Source: Yponomeuta sedellus
Lineage: Eukaryota > Arthropoda > Insecta > Lepidoptera > Yponomeutidae
Assembly (NCBI GenBank): GCA_934045075.1
Contig: OW203732.1
Coordinates: forward strand, 14,176,201 to 14,240,200
Length of the DNA: 64,000 nucleotides
Direction of reading: 5' to 3'
Below, piece after piece: positions 1-12,785 of the stretch; the stretch's first letter is position 1, and every line of letters starts with the position of its first letter. The notes beneath the pieces were generated by a model. It was not told where the DNA came from. It saw only the letters and a list, made by a program, of their open reading frames with translations, and made no database searches. The position numbers and the translations under genes are program-made.

Positions 1-297
1 GTAAAAACCGAATCGACCGAATAATAATATAATTGTACACGAATCCTATTGAGCGTTAAACAGTTTGCGATAAACATTACCATGTGGATCGTGATTGAAC
101 CATCAATTTGTAAACGGATGTCGACGAGAGGAAATATAAAACTTCGCGGATTAAGACAAAACAGAATCGTGTTGCCTAGCAACTTCATGTTTGTCACTTT
201 TGTTATTTCGGTTGCCTGGCAACGAAAATCGTGTACCGTAAAATAAAGACAAACTCTATAAAGTATATCTACACTCTGATAAACATTCACATTTTTT

Positions 298-895
298 AAT
301 ACAGTTGCTCAAAAAGTGGCGTATTACAGGGACGTATAGCGTGCGGGATGTGGGCTATTACACACTCGTGCTTTTTTTAGCTTTCCCGCACTCGTGCGTT
401 TTCTTTCCCAACTGTCAAAATAATGTCTATTAAAAAGAAAAACCAACCATGAAGTTTTTACTAATAAAACTCATAGAAGTTTTTATGAGCTACTAATTTG
501 TTTCAATATCAGATTTAATGATTTGATTGAATGAGTTAAGTTAGGTTTAATTTCATTTCATGTCATTAAATTTAATTTTCATTTCATATCAAAAAAAAAA
601 TCTACTAAAGACTTGGCTGTATGGGCATAGTTGCCTTTGCCTACTAGAATGGGTGAAGAAAAAAAATCTCTGGTTATATTTTTGTACGGTTGGCGCCATT
701 TTCCGAATATTTTTTCTTTATTAAATTGCTTATTTTTTTCGCAACTGTATTAAAAATAGTCGTTCAGTACACATGCGGTACGGAACCGTCATTGCAACTT
801 GTTCCGACTGTCAACCCTCGCCTTCGGCTGCGCCTCGGCTAGGGTAGACATTTGTCGGAACTCTTTGCAATGACAGCCTTTCCGCACTCGTAATG
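298..895 (+). repeat. Interspersed repeat G, copy 1 (about 600 bp)
   Basis: The same sequence recurs in reverse orientation at 37722-38472. An inverted pair ATACAGTTGC (about 300) and GCAACTGTAT (about 742) bounds the first part. The second part has a GC-rich block of short inverted motifs (CCTCGCCTTCGG / GCGCCTCGG, about 818-842) between arms CTTGTTCCGACTGTC and GACATTTGTCGGAACTC. No ORF of note. Probably a non-autonomous DNA element. Confidence 0.7.
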
Positions 896-2047
896 AAATA
901 TACTATTTTTCGTTAATACCATATTTACACGGCACGGTCAAAATTATGTAAAAAACAAACGTATTATTTTAACGTACATTGCATTCGTTATTTTTCTCCA
1001 AAAAAGCTGCTCAGATGGAATGATGATGAATGAATGATAGTCATTCTGAGTTTAGGGGTTTTATCAATTTTTCAATCTAGGAAAATAAAAGATATTGAAT
1101 GAAATAAATAATTTCGCATTTGACGTTCATTCTGTGCTTGAGTGTTTCATTCCGAGTGAAAGATTGTATTGATTCTATTTATTACTTATTAGACACGCCA
1201 ACAGTACCTACACAGAATTAATAAACAAATTAAATAACACTTCAAATAGTTTTAGTCTTGGTCAGAGAACTATTAACGTTATGCAACTGCGTATTTGCAA
1301 GTAGGTCGATGGCATGTGCACTAGAAAATGTAAAACTTAAAAAACATACGTATTGAATTACAGAAATATAAAAAAACGTCCAGTTTCGCATTAACAAAGA
1401 GGTCGATTTCACGCTCAAATTCTGTCGCGGTATAGACGAAAAAGTTGTATTTTATGTGTAGTCACGGCCCGTCATCGAAATGCCTACATTCGTTTGTCGC
1501 GGCACGAATGCGGCATCACAAAATCTTATCTCTACAGAGGCAGAGGTTGTATAATGGTTACGTAATTATTGATGACACTGGACAGCGGCTGTTCTGTTAA
1601 GTTACCCCTTCTTTATGCTGCGTACAGTTTTATTGCAAAATCGCCCGTACTCTGACCGAGGAGAGTGCATGCCTGTAAAGGTTATTGTACTCGTACTTAC
1701 GTATTTCTAGGCCTAGGCTACACAGAAAAGACGTGGGGCGAGGGCGCGAAAAAGATGCGTCGCCTTTCCAATTTACTTTTAAACAAAAGGGACGGGACGA
1801 AACCCACACAGAAAGAATGCGGCGAGGCGCGACTTCTGTCATCTCGATCTAATATATTATTTAACATGGTTTATGTTAATAAAAATTTATGTCAAATAAG
1901 AATTAAGTAGATGTATATTAACATGGTCTATAATTTTTTTACGCACGTATTGACTTGTCTTTTCTGTGGGCTAGGCCGACTAAGCTGTCAGGATGGTATA
2001 GGTGCTGGGCAAGCCTACACCATCTATAAAACCATGTCCCAGGCACT

Positions 2048-2146
2048 ACAGCGTCCAGTGGCATCTTCACTCACACTAGATGGGTGAAGGGACCAGCGTG
2101 GTCCCTTCACCCATCTAGTGTGAGTGAAGATGCCACTGGACGCTGT
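2048..2146. repeat. Perfect palindrome, 48-bp arms, 3-bp loop
   Basis: The arms 2048-2095 and 2099-2146 are exact reverse complements around a GCG spacer. It could form a very stable hairpin or cruciform. No target-site duplication is obvious. It may be a fold-back MITE or a recent inverted duplication. Confidence 0.85.
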
Positions 2147-4864
2147 ATAAATCATCTCATTAAGTAGATGCAAAAGGCCACTATTATTATAATTTTTTTT
2201 TTCACAATTTAAATACACTTAAAATTCGATTAATAAATAAAAAAAATCACATAATATGACTGAGCTTCGACCCTTTGTTTTTATATGGCATGCCCTCATT
2301 GAGATATCTATAGTCATGTCAATAAATGTTTTCTTTCATAGAATCGGCAGTAGTGATTCTGTTCTACTGTTGAGTGTACGGTCATTGTAGCCGTGAGAGA
2401 GTTCTCTAGCACTATTATTAGCAATGAAAAGTGAAAAATTATTGTAGTTTATTTAGTTTGTTTACACTTTACACCCGAGTTCCTCATATAAATTTTAATT
2501 TCACTTCGATATCAACCCTTGTATGTCCCCACCGCTGGGGCACAAATTTCAATAATACAAATAATACAAATTTAATTTCACTTACCTACCTGGGATTAAA
2601 GTAAAGGGTGTGTAATTTTGGACTACCAAAACTGGAGGATACTTTCAATTACTAATATTATTTGACGAGAACCATACCTATTATTTTTCGCTTGTTTGCC
2701 CTGTACCCTGCAATAGAACTTGTATAGGCTGCTTACCCTTGAGCATATAAGATTAGTATTTCTAATTTAGTTCATGAGTAATTACATCACGGTATATAAA
2801 TAAGAAACAAACGCCAAATAAACTGGATCATGTACAACTATACTATTTGCATATCTACTCTATGGCTTAGGTATTACTATTGCACTATTTATTACAAATT
2901 TATGTACATTTAACGACACCCACAGATATCAATTTCTGATCGAAATTCGCTCTTAAATCTTTGTGGTAAGAGCTATCATGAGTATTCACGGCTGTATTCG
3001 TTGGCTGCTCAGTGCACAAACTGGGTAGAGGCTTACTATTTGCCTACAAAACGCAACCCACGTTTCCTTAAAGGGCGATTTACACGCATCTAGTAACTCG
3101 GTCTCGTGCCACTGGATTGTAGAGTTCGATCGCCACTGGATTAGAACTGGATCTAGAAATTTATTATGGACGCTGAACCGCTATTTAATCAATTATTATT
3201 ATGGACGCTGAACCGCTATTTCATCAATGTCGTCTATTAGATGACAGATACCTACAATTGGCCAATTACATTTACCATATGTTTTCGGCTAATTTAGCTT
3301 CTTTGATAACTGTTACTACATTTTTATGTTATAGTTTTTCAACAAAAAAAACTAGTATATTTGAAATATAAAATATTTGATTTTGAGTTCCTCGCTAGTC
3401 CACGAAAGCCCGAAACGCTTGCGGCAGCTGGCGCCAACGCACTTATGAAACGTCGTCATCATCTGATTGCCACTGTCACTGCTGGACATTTCAACAGTAG
3501 TGGACAGTGGTAGGCTATGATGGATTAAACAAATACCGAACGAAACAAATTCTCACTAGATTTCCTTTAAATTCCCATCCGTTTTAAATACCAAATTGAT
3601 AAGATCGACTTTGGTTATAATTTATTTTGGAAAATTCTATTTACTTTGGTATCAAATTTATTCAGTCAATTATGTATTACTAGCTGTGCCCCGCGTTGTT
3701 ACCGGCATTTAATCGATTTTTCCCATGGAAATAACATATTCCGCAGTAAAACTTAGCCTATGTGTCAATCCAGGGTGTCTTAGTGTGATGTGATGTGATG
3801 TATTAGACAGCAGTTAAACTTAACCATTTCCCATGGACCATAATGGTCCATGTCATTGCGCCTTTATCAATTGTTACTGGATCCAGCCACTGGGCCCGTG
3901 TAAATCAGCGGTTACCTTTACACTTTGCTCAACAAATCGGCTTCGATCTCGGCAATCGAGGCAAGCCGCGCGGTCCACATTGTCAGAAGTTAGGTAACCG
4001 TTTTCCCCCGACTGCAGCCAGTTTTCGCAAGAATCTGTTGCCACATGCGAAGCCATCGACGTTAATTGCCCAGCTGGGGGATATTTATGCCAGCCCAGAT
4101 CATGTGATCGAAATGCAGGAGTACATCGTCATGACTCCCTTGTGCCAACAGTTTGTCTCCACCATTGTTTGTGTGTAGCCAAAACGGAATAATCAAAGTG
4201 GCAAAGAATCCAGGCTTAAAGTGTAGTGTGATTGCAATAGAGAATTTAGGGACCTAGTAAGATTTTCAACCCGTCCTTGTTCTCACTGAATAAAAAATAA
4301 TAAGAGTTTGCGGATTTTAAAATAAGAACACCGTAGTTGTACTAGTAATCAAATATGAGTTCTACCGTAGTAATCAAATATGAGTTCTAAAAAAATATAA
4401 ATTAAAAAATCTGTTAGACAATCTTGAGTAATAACCAGAAAAAGGCAGAAGGTGGATATTAATGCAGTGTGGAGTGTACAATATAACGTTTATTGGGTTT
4501 TGTAGCTCACATAGCACAGCAATAGTTTACGGAGACCCCTGCACGACGGAATAACCTTCAAACATAGTATGATTTAAACTTACAATTGCCGAATCGCAAT
4601 AAAACATTTTCATAATTTTAAACACCACCAATTTGTTTATGCTTGTGTTTATGTTGATAGATAGAAAACACTTATTGTACATAAAATGGCAATTACCTAT
4701 AATGACCTTCTTATTAAGCGGTTTACTAAGGAGTCGTATTGTTTTATTGATTTCTAGATATTATTACGAATTCAAATTAAATTTAGATGACTATACCTAA
4801 TGATAGTTTATTTACATTTGCAGACAAATAACGTTTAAAATTCTTGGTGCAGGGCCGTAAGAGC

Positions 4865-4910
4865 CAGAATCTTAAAACTGCAGGCTCAAGCCTGCAGTTT
4901 TAAGATTCTG
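4865..4910. repeat. Perfect 22-bp inverted repeat, 2-bp loop
   Basis: Arms 4865-4886 and 4889-4910 are exact reverse complements. It lies just upstream of the repeat C fragment at 4975-5250. Confidence 0.8.
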
Positions 4911-4974
4911 CCAAGTAAATTCCACGCGCACCAAGGCGTCCAGGTAATACTAATATTTTGTCATTGCTTAGTTA

Positions 4975-5250
4975 GCACGTGTGTGGTGGTGCTGTGTGGT
5001 GTCGGCCTAGACAATAGCACCAACCCAAATTCTTCCCGCGGGTGTCGTAAAAGGCGACTAAGGGAAACAAACCAGGGGGTGGGCAGCAGCGCCCCCTGCA
5101 GTACAATTCCACTAAACTGCGATCCCCAACTCGCATGCCCAGCGTGGGGATTATGGGAATTACCCCCCGATTAAGGCACAACGTTGCGCTATGGCGCTCA
5201 TTAGGGGAGGGCTATGTCCAGCAGTGGACTAATATAGCCTGAAGATGAAA
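4975..5250 (+). mobile_element. Repeat C, LINE 3'-end fragment
   Basis: It contains CGCATGCCCAGCGTGGGGAT and GGGCTATGTCCAGCAGTGGA. Both blocks recur at 28135-28204 plus 28575-28690 (-), 50615-50745 (-) and 61865-61945 (+). The ending in a tract of the type ...CTGAAGATGAAAA suggests the 3' end of a non-LTR retrotransposon. No intact ORF remains. Confidence 0.65.
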
Positions 5251-6420
5251 AAATTAGCACGTCGACTTTACATTTTCGTTGCAAAGTCACCCGTAATGTA
5301 ACTACGTAGAGTGCACGTAATTGAATGATAACTACGACGATATCTTTATCGACACCATGTCGTCTGTATACTGTTGTGGTCAGAGATTTGCCCCATTTTC
5401 TTGTAAACAAAAAATATATATTTGTATGTACTTTGGCCAACTGACAGCTGTTATCAGAGCGCACGTACGAGAAACATAAAGATCGATAAAAATCGCCGTC
5501 GTGTCGTCCGTGCACTTTATCGTTAGAGAGTTTCCCATTCCTCTTGTAAACAATCTGATTTTGTATGCAGTTTGACTGCTGTCATATATTTAGATTAAAA
5601 AACAGATCATTAGTGTACGAGAAACAGGTGGTTTATGATTTTAGCGAACCACCTGGATTTTGCAACTCCAGCATCACTTAGACCTAGTCTTAGAGATTGA
5701 AACCAAATGCGAGAATTCTCACAAATAATTGTAATCTAGGCAAAGTCACGAGGTGCATTGCCCAACGCCTGCCCGCATATGTGAACAGTTTGTTTGCTAA
5801 CTACCTTGTTACATAAACTCGGTGTGCCAGCAGTGTATAATTGTACATAGACACCTGTCGTTAGGATTTTTGTCTGTGAGTTCCAATTTCACCGTCGTGA
5901 CGGAACTCGGTTTGGTGGTATGTAATCTTGGTTCAAGGGGTAGAACAAATGTTGTTTATGAAGCGACATTCTCTATAAGTAGTTTATGATAAACTGCGTT
6001 CTGTTTCGACGGTGAGCTAAACCAAATACCTACTCCCAAAGCACCGCATGACAAACGAATCACCTCATGTTTCTCATTCGCTAACAATTGGTTGAGTAAT
6101 GATAAATCTTTGATGTTATAATATCTTAAAATAATGTGACGTTTTCCTAAAAATATTATAAGTCCTCCACTAAGTAAGCCATTTCATGCTACATTACATA
6201 GTGTAAAGCTGGTTCTCTTGGGATCAGTTTCACAGAACTATAATTTATGGTTTACCATGAAAATTTGATATACATTGTTTGATATACAAAGCACAATTTG
6301 GCGTAGTGTTAGTGATATTCACTAAAAATCGTGAAATATTTATTTTAAATATCAAGTTTAAAGGTCATAACGTTTTTAGTGTTGTATTGTTTTCTAGTCG
6401 GTTTATATTTTTATTTAAAG

Positions 6421-6604
6421 CTAGCTGACCCAGCGAACTTCGTACCGCCTAACAGTCGATTCTTTATTTTTTTTATTTTTCGCTCCGTAAGAACCATCCT
6501 AGTACTTCAAGGAATATTCTAAAAAAAGAATTAGCGAAATCGGTTCAGCTGCTCTCGAGATTTGCGCTTACCAAAACATTCAGCGATTCATTTTTATATT
6601 ATAG
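6421..6604 (+). mobile_element. Repeat A, about 185-bp retroposon copy
   Basis: It starts CTAGCTGACCCAGCGAACTT and ends in TTTTTATATTATAG. The family recurs at 9361-9543 (-), 9546-9706 (-), 53248-53461 (+), 60694-61219 (+) and 62549-62690 (+). The sequence is non-coding. Confidence 0.75.
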
Positions 6605-7039
6605 AAAATTATAACCTAAAAATATGATTTTTTAAAACGTCCCACTGCAGGGCACAGACCTTCTCAGAGAGAGAATATGTGCTTAAACATCACGCCGGCA
6701 GGCGTTTAATATTTTTTTAATCGCAAAAAATATTGGTAGGCGTGCAAAAAAAGGTGTTAAAAAAGAAAAGTATCTAATGATTCTACATAATATATGGACA
6801 AAGTTCTTTGGTATATTCGAAGTGATAGTTGAAGTTAGAACACGCGAAATATTTCCGCGGTTTGCAGTTAAATTATCAAGGCTTTGTAACTAATTATCAC
6901 TGATGATTTTTGCTAACTCTACTATGTCTTTAAAGTATTAACGCGTCTATATTTAGACTTTGTTGAGTTGCAATCTATAAAAATTACTTATGGAAGGAAG
7001 TACCTACGTGTTCCTGTATATTTTTTACACTGAAAATAA

Positions 7040-7190
7040 ATGAGTAAAAATAATAATTACTTCCACACAACACAATGACCTGTCCCAAACCAGGAATATA
7101 TATAATACATTGGCATGTAGTAGGATAGAACCCACGACCTCCGGCGAATCAGCCGTGATACCGCTAGACCAACGAAACTGTCAATGTAGG
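7040..7190 (-). mobile_element. tRNA-derived SINE fragment (family F)
   Basis: Read on the - strand it has an A-box-like TTGGTCTAGCGGTATCAC and a B-box-like GGTCGTGGGTTCTATCC, the internal promoter layout of a tRNA-derived SINE. Related copies are at 49590-49790 (-) and 61215-61495 (+), with weaker matches at 31455-31510 and 42830-42935. Confidence 0.6.
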
Positions 7191-7366
7191 TAGATATTTC
7201 GAACAATAAAATCAATCCGCTATTTGACACGTATCAAATTTGACGCGATAAATGAATATTTCTTAGTAGTATTTAACGTAAGAAACCGAAATAATTATAT
7301 TGATTTTGCTAAGTAAGTATGCAGGATGGCTGCAAAATTTGCAAAGTAAAAAAATTTTTTCCTCGT

Positions 7367-7815
7367 TTAATTCGTAACGACGAAAACGCTATCCGCCATC
7401 TTGAAACCATCTAAAGTATGTAAACAAACATCTTTCAGCCAGAGCCAGTGGACATTGATTATTATAGGACTTACATCAAAGTGATCTTCACATAAATACA
7501 CCCGAGTTTCAATTGATAAAGAGTCGGGGTCTTTTTTGGCAAGTTTGAGCCAAGTTTTTCGAATGTCAATTTCACTGGGTACACGAATCCACAACTTCCC
7601 GGGGGTCTTTATTGACGTGTTTTTTCATTCTCGAACAATGCAATAATGATAATTGGTATATTTTGGATGTTAATTCGATGAAATCATGGTTGCGTTGTTG
7701 TTATTTCACTATGCTCAGAGATCACTTATAGAAAATTTAATGTCAAACTTTGTTTACAATTTTTTGGACTTTAAACCATAGACAAAAATGGCTGACCGCG
7801 TTTTTGGCTGTTTAG
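7367..7815 (-). mobile_element. Transposon remnant with a THAP-type zinc-finger fragment
   Basis: The - strand ORF 7367-7594 reads WIRVPSEIDIRKTW, then LCEDHF. This is the second half of a THAP domain (conserved P, W, and the C..HF zinc ligands). Reading the frame back past its first Met gives TPGKLW; a stop then cuts off the N-terminal Cys pair. The sequence around 7370-7430 is loosely inverted relative to 7745-7815 (both give TGTTTAC and an ATGGC(G/T)GA.CGCGTTTT-like block), which suggests a TIR element. THAP domains occur in several DNA transposons as well as host proteins. The fragment is broken and probably not expressed. Confidence 0.5.
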
Positions 7816-9360
7816 GTAAGAAAGTTTTAAAATATATTTTTATGTTGCTTTTAGGTCCTCAAAAAAGTTATTTACCGTTTTAAGACTTACTTGAAAAGAG
7901 CGGATTATTATTTATTGACACTCAAGTTTAGTAGTTCTGGTTTTCCTTCTGAACCTAAGTATATTTTAAATTTAAATGCTTAAGTTTCAATGTCAGATTT
8001 TAATTTGGGTCGAATATGAGTAAAATTAGGCTTTGGAATGCTATCGTAGAAACGAGATGTGAAACTTCGATACACATAGACTCATTTTCGCAAATTCAAC
8101 CACCAAGGATCTCATCATTTATAGGCTGGGTACTGCGTGGATATTTATGAAGACCAATGGGGAACTTGCGTGAAACTTAGATTGAAGTGGCATTCCTTTT
8201 ATACCACTGAAGACATAGAAAAGACCAAGATATTTGTAAAAATTGGAAGAATTAAATAAATTACTCTAATAATAAAAAAAACTTTAAAAATATACATCCA
8301 CATACACCCATGAATAAAAACAGTATTTTAGGAGATAACTCGAATATTGACAAACGCTTCATACATTATAAGACGTTACATTAAAGTTGTGACGTCAAAT
8401 CGTGAGTACGATTTGACTTTGTGTCTTTTGTACCACTTTTGTTTTTGTACCACGTGACTAGAATTACTTTCGACTAGTTACGTCACGAAACGTCTATTCT
8501 TTTCACACATATCACGATTAGATAAAATATTTTTTTTGTGCGAGTTCTCTACTAGTTTTTACTACTTTGTAAGTAAATAAACAACCATGTTTTTCTCAAA
8601 CAAGCTGATAGATGAGTTAACTGAGTTAACTTATGAATAAATGCATAGTTCCTAGTAGGTATGCGTAAATGCAACTTAAGGCCTAAGCTATTTCCTTAGA
8701 GGAGTTGTTGACTTCATCATTTAAATTATCTACAGCCTTATTAGAAAACACTTAGAATTCAATGAAAAAACTAAATCTAATGAATTTTATTTGTTACTTA
8801 TATTATTATGCTAAACCCTATTCTATTGATAATTAAACTACTTTCTACTTATACTTCAAAATATTATAAATACATTTTAAGTTTTTTCTATATCTTTTAT
8901 ATTACAAAACAATGTCAATCCAATCTAATTTGAGGTTAGCTCCTCATTAGGCAGAATTATCATGCAAATTCCGAAAGTAATTTTAAAGACTACTCCGTAA
9001 GACGTTGTGGAAACTTCCTTGTATTCCTTGACATATAAGGCATATAAGTATTCTTAATAGAGACATTAATATTATTACCAAACATGTCTATTATAGAATC
9101 CATCACACCTCTTCCTATCCTTCCTTAGAAACCTTTTTTATTTCAGAAAAGCTATTAGCATCATTATTTGATGTATGCATACCAACATTTCCACGTCCAT
9201 ATGAGAAGATGTCCGGGCTTCTTATATGTATAAATATTAAAGGTCAACAGAGTCCGCTTTGTAAGGTCACACGTCGTATAAATGACTCTACAATGTCCAT
9301 ATTTTAACAAACCTTTTATTATTACCTTCCCTTGTATGTCAAACCAAATCACTATATCTA

Positions 9361-9706
9361 TCTATAATATAAAAATGAATCGCTGAATGTGTTGGTAAGC
9401 GCAAATCTCGGGAACAGCTGAACCGATTTCGCTAATTCTTTTTTTAGAATATTCCTTGAAGTACGAGGATGGTTCTTACAGCGAGAAAAATAAATTAATT
9501 AAAGAATTCACTTTTAGGCGGCATGAAGTTCGCTGGGTCAGCTAGTCTATAATATAAAAATGAATCCCCGAATGTGTTGGTAAGCGCAAATCTCGGGACC
9601 AGCTGAACCGATTTCGCTAATTCTTTTTTTAGAATATTCCTTGAAGTTGGAGGATGGTTCTTATAAATCGTCTGTTAGGCGGTACGAAGTTCGCTGGGTC
9701 AGCTAG
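9361..9706 (-). mobile_element. Two repeat A copies in head-to-tail tandem
   Basis: Copies at 9361-9543 and 9546-9706 share the same orientation, both opening with TATAATATAAAAATGAATC and closing with GCTGGGTCAGCTAG. The second lacks part of the internal segment. The shared junction suggests insertion into an existing copy or unequal exchange. Confidence 0.7.
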
Positions 9707-12273
9707 TTGCTAATATATTTTTCTTTAAATTAGTTTTAACGTAGGTAACTATAGTTGTCATTCGAGTAGATTTGAAAGTTTGCAAATGTACGTAGTTCAG
9801 TTGAAAATACAATAATTGGGTATTATTGAGCTGATCTGATGATGAATTCAGGAGTGGTTAGAATGATAGGTTAGAATGAGTCTTTCGACTCTCTAAACTG
9901 TGCACTCTATACAATCTTATTTATAAATATACGACACGTCTAAAACACCTTTCAATCAGCTTAAATAATCTGTGGTCACGTTTTTCCTTCTGCCACAGAC
10001 TAATCAAGTATTTGAAGGAATTGTGTTTTTAGTTTGAATTTTTTTTTTTATCTATTAATTTTGATGAAAAAGAACGAAATAAATTTTGTTTTGAAAGATA
10101 AACACGCTTTGTCGGTAACGCAGGAAAAGTAGAACATACTTACATAATTTTGTAATATCGTGACTAAACCAAAAAGCGTGAGGACTTCTTCGTATCGGCA
10201 AATTAGGTATTCTACTTTCAGTGCATTGCCGACTAAAGTATGTTTTTTATAGTGTTTGAAGTATTTTCTTGAAAATAAATACACATAAATTTGTCATCCG
10301 AGACCACGAGACCAGAGAAAATTGTAAAAATGTAATAAACGAGTAAAATCCGTATAAAAACAGTTTTGAAAACCTGGTCGGACTCTTTCGATGTAACAAC
10401 ACCCGTTAGTAGATCCGGACTAAAAGTCTACAATGTGTTGTGCTTACGAAAGTTTTAGTTCAAAAACAGTTTTTATTATAAATTTGTTGTAATTTTGTGG
10501 ACTATGGATCTTCAGATTTTTCTTATTTAGTGAAGAGTTCATAATTTATTATAAGAATTGCCTTAATTACCAATTGCTTAGAACAAATTTGGTTCTAATT
10601 GCGTGACTAAAGGTTTGTCAAATTTAAAATAAGTGCCGACCCACGCACAGATTATGTAAAATTTGAGATCACACTTCCCAAGGACTTGTACTGAGCTGCT
10701 CAAAATGCAAGATAGCATAATGATATGCTAATATCAGCGTAATACAATAGTCAGGAAGATTATTGCGTAACACAATTAAAGTGTCTAAGTTCAAGTAACT
10801 ATATCCGGATTTAAGTTAAATGTGTACTGACAAATAATGTGTTGTATTACGAAAGTTGTAGTTCGAGAAGCGTCTACATTTAACAAGTACATAATTCTAG
10901 GGTCTAAAGCAGCGGACTAATGCATAAGAGTCCAAAACACCAATGTTTGATGACGTGAAAATAAACTTACTATAAAATTACTCTATAACATTTTTAATAT
11001 CTTTATTACATCAATGGAGCGCTGCCTTGAAACAATGACGTGGGCACACATTATGTTTTCGTCCAAAAAATCAGGGTTGCAATTATAAATAATTATGGGG
11101 TGTAAAAGAATAATTTAATGACCATTTGACTTAATATGTGCTGTAGTCCACCGACCCTAGAATTATGTGAGTGATAAAACTGCAACTAAAAAAAACGTCG
11201 CAAAGTTACAACTGCGTTGATGTCTTTTACAGAGACTTGCAGCTGTTTTGTGAATAGAAATTCATGTAAATACTTAATTATTAATCAGGGTCGCCCTAGC
11301 GTAGGCAACTAATGACAATATATATTTTTAAACATTATGTCCATAAGCTGTACGTAACACACTTTTACGTAAACATTTTATGCAAGTACATATTCATATA
11401 ATTTCTTTTCATTATAGGTATATGGATACGTCACATTCCTTTTTTTGAAAAATCTGCAGACACAGACTAACACTATTTAGATACTTGGCGTAAGTGTTTT
11501 TTATGACGCTAACAATTCCCCAATCAGACATTCGAATGAAGTTATATTTTGATATCTGTTGAATACCCTCAGGTTACAATGTCCAAATCTCAGGCGAACC
11601 GTTTTCGTAACCTTTACCAAAACAATGGGTGTCCAAATCAAAGGAATACATTCAACTACTGTTAGCAACGTCATTAAGCTCAATTTCAATTCTAAGTGCG
11701 TGATTTTGCGAGTGATTTTGACCTTGTCAGTAAGGGGCACGTCTTTATAATCAACACCCTTTTTGGTCGCGATTACGTAACGACTGACACAGGTACACTT
11801 TCGCCGGCTCTGAACGGTCGAGGTCCTTTTATACTTCGATTTCGTTTCATGACATTGAGACTTGAGTGGTATTAGGAACTTACGCGCATAACTCTGCATT
11901 CGCAGGGTCATTGATAAACCTATGCACGTTGACTCAGTGTAAGACGGCATACTTGTCACACATTGCAATTTCGAAGGCAATTTTGAAGTGTAAAGTTTTA
12001 ATTTGTGTTCCAAGATTGGACAGTCGAGTCGAGTCAATTTTATTCATATCCATGAGTCGACTCTATTTGTAACAAGTGTAACCTGACTGCAAATTAAAAA
12101 CAAAAATACAGAATTTTGTCAGTTAGCTCATATCCCAAGCAATTTATGGCTGATTCGCGAAGCATCAAAGTCACAGATTAAATAAAACAAATCTAAGTAA
12201 TAGGTACATGGTGGAGGTCAGACATCGGAACCTACCGGCCGCGATGCAAAAGAAGAAAAAAATTTGATCTAAA

Positions 12274-12785
12274 GCTAGTTCAGACATGGCGGGTTCCGCG
12301 CGGATGCAAACCGCGCGGTTCTAAACGCATGTGTTCAGTCAGGCGCGGAGAGCGCTGTCATCCGCATGGGGTGACAGTCCAATCATGGAAGTCGAAGAAG
12401 CAATAATGTGTGTATTTGTTGCTCCTACCCGCTCTGCTCCGTTTCTAATAATTTTATTGGAATATTCTGTCAATTGGATGTCCCACAAAGCAGGTCTCTT
12501 TTCCACCTCATCGATGAATAGCTCGGTGTCGAAGCAATCCATTGTCACCGTCCTATGCGCACGGCTTCTGCGCAGCGACTGAACGCGCTCTAGGTACGTC
12601 AAGTAAATAGATCCGAGCGGCGACCGCGCGAATTGATTTTCAAGCGGTTGAGTGGCGGTAGCCGCGCGGATTGTCAATCCGCGCGGACAGGTATGAACGA
12701 ATTAATAGGTGCTAATGTAAATAAGATCCGCCCGGTCTAACCGCGCGATTTGCATCCGCACGGATTCCGCCATGTGTGAACTAGC
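12274..12785 (-). mobile_element. TIR element carrying a MADF-like ORF
   Basis: The ends are inverted repeats of about 45 bp: GCTAGTTCAGACATGGCGG on the left and its imperfect complement CCGCCATGTGTGAACTAGC on the right. Both also carry the CCGCGCGGATGCAAA.CGCGCGGTT block. TAA lies close to both outer ends, which would fit the 3-bp target duplication of PIF/Harbinger elements. The internal - strand ORF (12339-12677) is described separately. At about 512 bp it is non-autonomous. Confidence 0.65.
12339..12677 (-). CDS. MADF-like domain ORF inside a TIR element (112 aa)
   Basis: The protein contains LFIDEVEKRPALWDIQ and then YSNKIIRNGA. This matches the start of a MADF (Myb/SANT-like) DNA-binding domain: a hydrophobic-acidic helix, K-x-P-x-L-W-D, and a Y-x-N/K block. 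MADF proteins accompany the transposase in PIF/Harbinger elements. The sequence after about residue 90 is unlike MADF, so the ORF is probably truncated. It lies between the TIRs with no transposase beside it. Whether it is expressed is unknown; a relic is likely. Confidence 0.5.
   Translation of the reverse strand: MTIRAATATQPLENQFARSPLGSIYLTYLERVQSLRRSRAHRTVTMDCFDTELFIDEVEKRPALWDIQLTEYSNKIIRNGAERVGATNTHIIASSTSMIGLSPHADDSALRA

Noticed and set aside
11823..11833. TATA box of a - strand promoter (TATAAAAGG)
   Set aside because: No initiator at the right distance and no downstream exon; likely chance in AT-rich DNA.
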